From assembly GCA_963932145.1 (NCBI GenBank), contig OZ010578.1:39504601-39568600 (forward strand): DNA of 64,000 nt, in the 5' to 3' direction. Source of the DNA: Acanthosepion lycidas. Taxonomy: Eukaryota; Mollusca; Cephalopoda; Sepiida; Sepiidae. Of this stretch, positions 58,829 to 64,000 are shown piece by piece (the first letter of the stretch is position 1; each line of letters opens with the position of its first letter). The notes under the pieces are model-generated. The model had not been told where the DNA came from. It did no database searches and saw nothing but the letters and a program-made list of their open reading frames with translations. A program made the translations under genes and the position numbers.

Positions 58829-58836
<8 letters not shown>
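58722..58836 (-). repeat. Hairpin element containing a tRNA-Ser/Leu-like sequence
   Basis: ACGCGCCCTCCGGCAG and CTACCGGAGGGCGCGC form a 15-bp inverted repeat. Between them, on the minus strand, lies TGACCGAGAGGCCAAGGCG (like the D arm of a type II tRNA), an anticodon-type stem CGTCA-GATCTAA-TGACG, a long variable-arm-like GGTATCCCCTAAGGGACG and GGTTCGTATCC (T arm/B box). The acceptor pairing expected of a tRNA does not form at the normal place, so this is a tRNA-derived pseudo-element, not a working tRNA gene. TA array follows at once on the right. Confidence 0.6.

Positions 58837-58900
<64 letters not shown>
58837..58900. repeat. (TA)n microsatellite
   Basis: Alternating TA of about 64 bp, abutting the tRNA-like hairpin. 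Confidence 0.95.
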
Positions 58901-58903
<3 letters not shown>

Positions 58904-59059
58904 TAAAAAAGAAACTTACTTTCACCTCTCGGTCTTACGAGCATGCGATCATCAAGTCGCATTTTTTAAGGGATTGCTACAGGCTATCAAGTTTGTTGTT
59001 AACACGGTTGTAACATTACCTGTTTCTTGACATCAAATACATCTTTATTGCTTACCGTA

Positions 59060-59137
59060 AGATGGTACTTAAAGTTTTAGGCAACCATCAACGATATGCT
59101 TCGCCTCAAGTGCCATCTGAATGTTAGGGATTAAGAT

Positions 59138-59198
<61 letters not shown>
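59060..59198. repeat. Weak inverted repeat followed by (TA)n
   Basis: AGATGGTACTTAAAG near 59,061 and CTCAAGTGCCATCT near 59,105 can pair with mismatches. A TA array spans 59,143-59,198. Confidence 0.5.
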
Positions 59199-59200
<2 letters not shown>

Positions 59201-59214
59201 AAAACTGCAACACA

Positions 59215-59560
59215 TATTAATTCAGTATTTAATATCCTTCGAAGTAATTACCTTTATCCAGAGTCATTTACATTAAGAGAACATTCCTAGAAATCTTTTT
59301 TGTGATAGCGAGAAGCAATCTACTCGCATTCTCTTGTATTTCCTCGACATCTTGAAATCTTGATCCTCTCGAGTGGGATTCGAATATTGGAAACAGGAAA
59401 AAGTCGCAAGGATATATGAGCTGGGGAATATAGTGATTCTCGAACCTTGGGAACATTGTGTTTCTCCCAAGAAAAGCTACACAGTCTATTGTCTCTTGTG
59501 GCACTTCTGTGATGAGGCGACCACATTCTACACACTTTTCTTCCAAGCCCTGCTATAAAC
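59215..59560 (-). pseudogene. Mariner transposase C-terminal fragment
   Basis: The minus frame reads CVAFLGRNTMFPRFENHYIP, QLIYPCDFFLFPIFESHSRG and SRFQDVEEIQENASRLLLAI, then decayed LDKGNYFEGY near 59,245. In mariners this is FLAKxNxPxxEHPPYSPDLA PCDFFLFPxLK...RFxxVEEIQENA...RWxKCxxxxGEYFEGD. The third catalytic Asp region is eroded (YSPDLAPCD reads YIPQLIYPCD, with an inserted residue), and a stop separates the last block. 5' portion and catalytic core upstream are missing. A different subfamily from the element at 11-12 kb. Confidence 0.8.
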
Positions 59561-59993
59561 AACGAAAATGAGCGGGAACGTTATAACTTAGTGTGTATGC
59601 GCAACAGAGTACACATAGTATATATATATTAATGATTTCAACCGAAACAAGGCGGGAATATCACTGACACGCGGGGGGTTACAGTGAGTGAAAAAACTGG
59701 GTATAAACTGGACCGAGGAAAGGATAAAAGCAAGAAAATGACGATTGACGTTGAATTTAAATTTTTGAAGATTTTGTTTATCAGGGAAGCAAAGAAACGG
59801 AAGGCATTACAACAATGTACTCAGGAAACTTCAGAGTTGGCACTCAGATAAGTTTCTCCAGATTAATTCTATTAACGCTCTATCTTTACTTTTTGATATC
59901 GATAAAAAAAACTTGCTTGCCTAAAATGCCTTTCCTCCAGTAAACTATGAAAAAAGAAACAAGATTTTGGTATCTAAAAATGTTACAATTTAA

Positions 59994-59997
<4 letters not shown>
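59561..59997. other. No feature recognised
   Basis: Unique-looking sequence with a short TA run near 59,620. Confidence 0.4.
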
Positions 59998-60044
<47 letters not shown>

Positions 60045-60051
60045 TGTGTGC

Positions 60052-60118
<67 letters not shown>
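59998..60118. repeat. Two (TA)n arrays separated by (TG)n
   Basis: TA to about 60,041, TGCGTGTGTGCGTG, then TA to about 60,111 and TATG repeats. Confidence 0.95.
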
Positions 60119-60120
<2 letters not shown>

Positions 60121-60315
60121 AAACAGTACAGAAACGTATTAAGGCATTAAAAACAAGAAATTTTATATTGTAAGCCATGATAGATTTAAAACAAAAACAC
60201 ACACCAGTCGACCGGATTCGTCCCCTCTCATCAGAACTGTTAACGGGGAACTAAAATTATGAGGAAAAGAAAAAGAAAAAGTCTGTTGTGATGACATGAA
60301 TGACTGGACAGGGAG

Positions 60316-60316
<1 letters not shown>

Positions 60317-60362
<46 letters not shown>
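60317..60362. repeat. (TA)n microsatellite
   Basis: Alternating TA against the left end of palindrome C. Confidence 0.95.
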
Positions 60363-60370
<8 letters not shown>

Positions 60371-60499
60371 GAACATAGAGGTCAACACTTAGAGGCGACA
60401 GGCTGTTTCATGCTAGACGCAATCGTCAAGCCTGACGATTGTGTCTAGCATGAAACACACTGTCGACTCTAAATGTTGACTTCTATGTTCACTTTTATA
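60363..60499. repeat. Palindromic (MITE-like) element C
   Basis: TATAAAGTGAACATAGAGGT pairs with ACTTCTATGTTCACTTTTAT A at the right end. Inner arms GTTTCATGCTAGACGCAATC and GATTGTGTCTAGCATGAAAC pair around a centre GTCAAGCCTGAC. About 137 bp, no coding capacity, TA array directly on the left. Same architecture as elements A and B but unrelated sequence. Confidence 0.8.
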
Positions 60500-60567
60500 T
60501 TTATACACGCTCTATCTCTGATATTGAGACATTGTCCCATATATAGCACAGCTTAAGACTATATTTC

Positions 60568-60570
<3 letters not shown>

Positions 60571-60623
<53 letters not shown>

Positions 60624-60708
60624 CAATAAATACGATTAGACAGCATGAAACTCCTAGTTGTGCAATCAATGTAGCGTATTATGTATTTTTTTAATATATG
60701 TATACATC

Positions 60709-60791
<83 letters not shown>
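60571..60791. repeat. (TA)n, then (ATT)n-(TA)n
   Basis: TA array 60,571-60,620, ATT array 60,710-60,749, TA array 60,752-60,791, then TG-rich to about 60,860. Confidence 0.95.
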
Positions 60792-60795
<4 letters not shown>

Positions 60796-60939
60796 GTATG
60801 TATGTGTGTATGTGCGTGTTTGGGTGTTTGTTTGTGTTTGTGTGCGCACGTGTATGTAAGTAGAGACAGAGAGAAACAGAGTGAGGGTGGAGTGGAAATG
60901 ATGTAAAAGATTTTCATATATACATTTACATAGACACGC

Positions 60940-61137
60940 GCGTGCTCACACACACACATATATATATATATATAAACAGATACACACACACACACACACA
61001 CACACGCAATTTGCAGTATAAACAACAGGTGGTCTCTGGGGGTGTTGAACAAACACTACTGTGCCTGAGCAATCGTCTGCAATAGGGATTATCTAGTCGT
61101 CCACGTAGACGGGTATACGCGAATACGATTGGCCAGC

Positions 61138-61180
<43 letters not shown>
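60940..61180. repeat. (CA)n and (TA)n arrays
   Basis: CA/TA/CA compound repeat 60,940-61,005 and a TA array 61,140-61,180, separated by unremarkable sequence. Confidence 0.9.
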
Positions 61181-61187
<7 letters not shown>

Positions 61188-61827
61188 TTTAATTCCATAT
61201 TTTTATTAATTCAGACGTTATATTTAGTGGTTACCCGATTAGACGCCCATTTTTTTTTAACAGTCTGTATTATATCTCTTCGAGAAAACTTAATAAAGGA
61301 AATGTGTTCTCCAGCAGTGTTCGAAACTGCGTTCAGATCCGGCGACATCTTTGTAAACATTCAAGGAAAAAAACAGAAAAAAAAAAAAAAAAAATCTTGT
61401 TCATTTCATAATAAAGAAAACAGAAGAAGAAAAAATAACTGCATTAGTCGAAAGTCTTAATCTCAAGATTTTACAAGAAATAACGATGAAGAAATTGTTA
61501 CTTTATCTAAGTCCGTACCTGATGACCTGGGAAGACGAAATTATGTATTGAACTCTGACTCCAACAAATAATTAGTGCAATTCTTGCGAAAGTATTCTAT
61601 GGCAGAGACGGCAAATTATTCTTAAATTTAATACAAGCGACGAGCAAAACGCGCCCGCTTAACGGAATATTAATCGGTGCAAAGAGATTACATGCATACA
61701 TCTAAATTTTACGGCTATCAAAATATGTCAAACTTGCATACAAACATGGCAGGGACTGCGGATATGTACGCTGCCTACACATACACACAAAGATGAACAA
61801 ACGCGTATATATACTATCCCCCCCAAT
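61181..61827. other. No gene; A-rich run near 61,379
   Basis: A run of about 16 A residues at 61,379-61,394; otherwise nothing recognised. The 77-aa frame at 61,227 has no known similarity. Confidence 0.4.
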
Positions 61828-61892
61828 TTATATATATATATATAGAGAGAGAGAGAGATAGATAGATAGAGAGATAGAGAGAGAGAGAGAGA
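61828..61892. repeat. (TA)n-(GA)n-(GATA)n compound microsatellite
   Basis: TA run, GA run, a few GATA units, then GA again. Confidence 0.95.
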
Positions 61893-62868
61893 TTCAAGTA
61901 GACATATGTACGTAAGATATCATCCCTTTTGCTTCTCCTCGAAGTAATTAATGTGAATTAATTTTCTTCAAAATCAGTTCTCATATCTATCATTTTTAAT
62001 CATTTCACCCCAAGCAAGGTGATAAAGCCACTGACTGCCACATATGGCCTGGTGCTTCTGCTGTATATTTAGAGATTCATGATAATATTCAAAGAAGTTC
62101 GGCAATGTTATTGGCCTTGACCTGGCATCTCGGCTTCAGTTACTTTCCCACCGCCGCAGTGCAGCTTCCCTCTGCCTTTTCTATAAATACTTTCATGGTA
62201 ATTGTTCTGATGAACTTTCCTCTATGGTACCCAGACTTTATGAATTTAAGCGCAGTACTAGATTGGCGGCGAGGACTCGTCCAACTTTTAGTTCCACTAG
62301 CAAGACACAACAGTTAGTTATATTATAGCATTATCTTCTCTTGCATTTCTCGCTTCTGGAAAACTCTTCTGGTTTCATACATTCAAACCAACTTTGACCT
62401 TTAAAAAAAATTAAGTGCAGTGTCAACTGTTATCTACTGCCCTCGCAATTCCTCTTCTTTTATTTTTCTCTATTCTTAATAACATTTATCTTTTTCTTAT
62501 TGTTTCACATTCAGTAACCCCTTGTGTTTCAGTGGCTTTACTCTCTTGCATGGGGTGAAATGCTTATAAAATGACACAAGAGTTTATTGATGATTAAAGA
62601 ATCTCAGAAATATTTACAGGACAGAAACCATTGGAAGGACAGTATCCAAGGAGACTGATGACACTCGTAGTTGTCAGAAAAGCAAGAAAATGGAATAGAG
62701 TTTCAAAAGCGAAATTTGCAAGCGATGAAAACATTAGAATTATTGTCTGTTCCAGCTTCTTGCTTATCTGACTATTAGGAGAGTTAAAAATTGAAATAAA
62801 TAAATCTTAATAGAAAGATGGCCATAAACATTGACCATTGATGATTAAACTCGTTCAACGCGTCTGTA
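61893..62868. other. No feature recognised
   Basis: About 1 kb of unique-looking DNA. The 70-aa frame at 62,105-62,317 is hydrophobic in part but has no recognised domain, no repeat partner and no splice context that I can defend. Confidence 0.4.
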
Positions 62869-62869
62869 G

Positions 62870-62870
62870 C

Positions 62871-62905
<35 letters not shown>

Positions 62906-63052
62906 ACAGTCTCTTCATATCTATCCCAGTCTGTTCGTATCCGTCTGTTCATATCTATCTAGGTCTGTTCATTATCTATCTATCTATCTATCTATCTCGG
63001 TTTGTTCATATGTCTGTCTGTCTGTTCATATATATCCATCTACTCGAATTCA

Positions 63053-63110
<58 letters not shown>

Positions 63111-63112
63111 GC
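62870..63112. repeat. (TATC)n microsatellite blocks
   Basis: TATC arrays at 62,871-62,905, 62,972-62,996 and 63,053-63,108 separated by related TCTGTTCATA-type spacers (e.g. GTCTGTTCATATCTATC), so the whole region is a higher-level tandem repeat. Confidence 0.9.
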
Positions 63113-63254
63113 TCTGTTCATATCTGTTTCTGTCTGCTTATATATATATCCATGTACTGCAGTCTGTTCATTTCTATCTTATCTTTTGTAGTATATCTAT
63201 GGACGATACTGAGTATGTCCCCATTCGCATAAATAAAGTAGTAAATACCCTATG

Positions 63255-63560
63255 TTAGTCTGCAGTTGGAGATTTGTATTCAGCTGTACTGGTCGGACTC
63301 TCTTCTAACAGGCAGAGAGGATTCCCAGTGGAGGCTATGTCGAAGGGCAGAATCTCTTCTTGGGAAACAGCTACCCGTCCCCGTTTTATACGAGCTATAC
63401 AGGGGCTCGGATACCCCACATTAAATTCGACTTTGTATCGAGTGGAGTAGTTGGTAGATATTCTGTAGTGGGAAATTCGTCTCCAGCTGTGCTGGTCAAA
63501 CTCTCTGTTTCCAGGCACAGAGGATCCCAAGACTAGCCTATATCAAAAGTCAGAGTCTGG
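63255..63560 (+). repeat. R1-related repeat cluster, about two diverged units
   Basis: Units start near CAGCTGTACTGGTCGGACTC (63,280) and CAGCTGTGCTGGTCAAACTC (63,486), period about 206 bp. They carry GGCAGAGAGGAT, CGAAGGGCAGAATCTCTTC, CCCGTTTTATACG and CACATTAAATTCGACTTTGT, degraded forms of R1 blocks. More diverged than the other two clusters. Confidence 0.65.
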
Positions 63561-63863
63561 CCAAACAACAACAACAAAACAAAAACAAACAAGAAACTAA
63601 ATGAAATGGGTTGGACTAAATACCGGAAACACTTATTAAAAATAAAATTAAAATTTCAACGGACTCTCTCTCTCTCTCTCTCTGCCTCTCTCTCTGCCTC
63701 TCTTTTGTGCGCATGCGTAGTCGTATCAACGTAAACATTACTATATTCCATTGAAGTCCTAAGGAAAGAAACGCGTCACAGGAAACGAAATCTTTTTCTA
63801 CTTTGACATAGATTTCTTAAAATCGTTTTTGATCTATAAAAATTACGTATCGTTCCCCACCCC
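63561..63863. other. No gene; (CT)n at 63,662-63,705
   Basis: A CT dinucleotide run with CTCTGCCTCT interruptions; otherwise nothing recognised. Confidence 0.5.
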
Positions 63864-63885
63864 ATATATATATATATATATATCT

Positions 63886-63951
<66 letters not shown>
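63864..63951. repeat. (TA)n / (TATATC)n microsatellite
   Basis: TA array with an internal TATATC hexamer block. Confidence 0.95.
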
Positions 63952-63954
<3 letters not shown>

Positions 63955-64000
63955 GAAAAACAAACCACTTTAAGGTACCATTACGATAATTTATTTCACC
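63952..64000 (-). repeat. Dispersed KpnI-containing repeat, copy 2 (cut by window end)
   Basis: The reverse complement reads GGTGAAATAAATTATCGTAA, then TGGTACCTTAAAGTGG. It matches 625-674, again followed by a TA array in the same relative position. Confidence 0.8.

Noticed and set aside
58722-58836. Functional tRNA gene
   Set aside because: Acceptor stem does not form in the right position and the T stem has a mismatch; kept only as tRNA-like.
62105-62317. 70-aa ORF as a membrane protein exon
   Set aside because: Partly hydrophobic but no family match, no clear splice sites and no conserved partner in the window.

Overview
This is a repeat-dominated, gene-free stretch of an animal genome. 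No host protein-coding gene, rRNA or functional tRNA gene could be supported. The mix of elements (Tc1/mariner transposons, mariner MITEs, a tRNA-derived SINE, several LINE remnants, a reduced LTR retrotransposon, dozens of long TA arrays and tetranucleotide arrays) would suit a large repeat-rich invertebrate genome such as a mollusc or cephalopod. That assignment is inference; the window holds no diagnostic host gene.

Layout. 0-6.1 kb: TA arrays, two palindromic elements, a GC-richer ~230-bp repeat family (R1) split by an LTR retrotransposon remnant, then polypyrimidine tracts. 6.1-12.7 kb: an ATT/AAC microsatellite field, the 3' part of a LINE (+), a SINE (+), a decayed mariner-like transposase (-), a jockey/CR1-like LINE fragment (-), a SINE fragment and a short piece of a second LINE (-). 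12,742-48,545: one uninterrupted 35.8-kb array of a 43-bp satellite, about 832 units. 48,546-49,155: more of the second LINE (-). 49.3-64 kb: a SINE (-), a 1.5-kb polypyrimidine minisatellite, two mariner MITEs, R1 repeats, a TIR element, a Tc3-like transposon, a mariner remnant, a tRNA-like hairpin, and more TA arrays and palindromes.

The main discovery is the origin of the 43-bp satellite. Read on the minus strand, its unit encodes EYKSNAE(W/G)IKLEQER. The unique sequence on both sides is the same LINE open frame in the same orientation. It enters from 48,546 with ..FLKNIWSNPKEYKS and leaves at 12,741 with ..QERIKDKHVQQWKNIT. The single-copy ancestor carries the 8-mer AAAGAATA twice, exactly 43 bp apart, and this is the period of the array. 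The sequence therefore records a satellite born inside a dead LINE copy by expansion between two short direct repeats. It later grew by large internal duplications: a 6,017-bp tandem duplication of about 140 units, plus shifts of 1,462, 1,588 and 1,029 bp.

Because nothing here is a working gene set, the features interact only as nested insertions and local duplications. These include an LTR element inside R1, palindromes wedged between TA arrays, LINE tails and SINEs beside one another, and a satellite inside a LINE.
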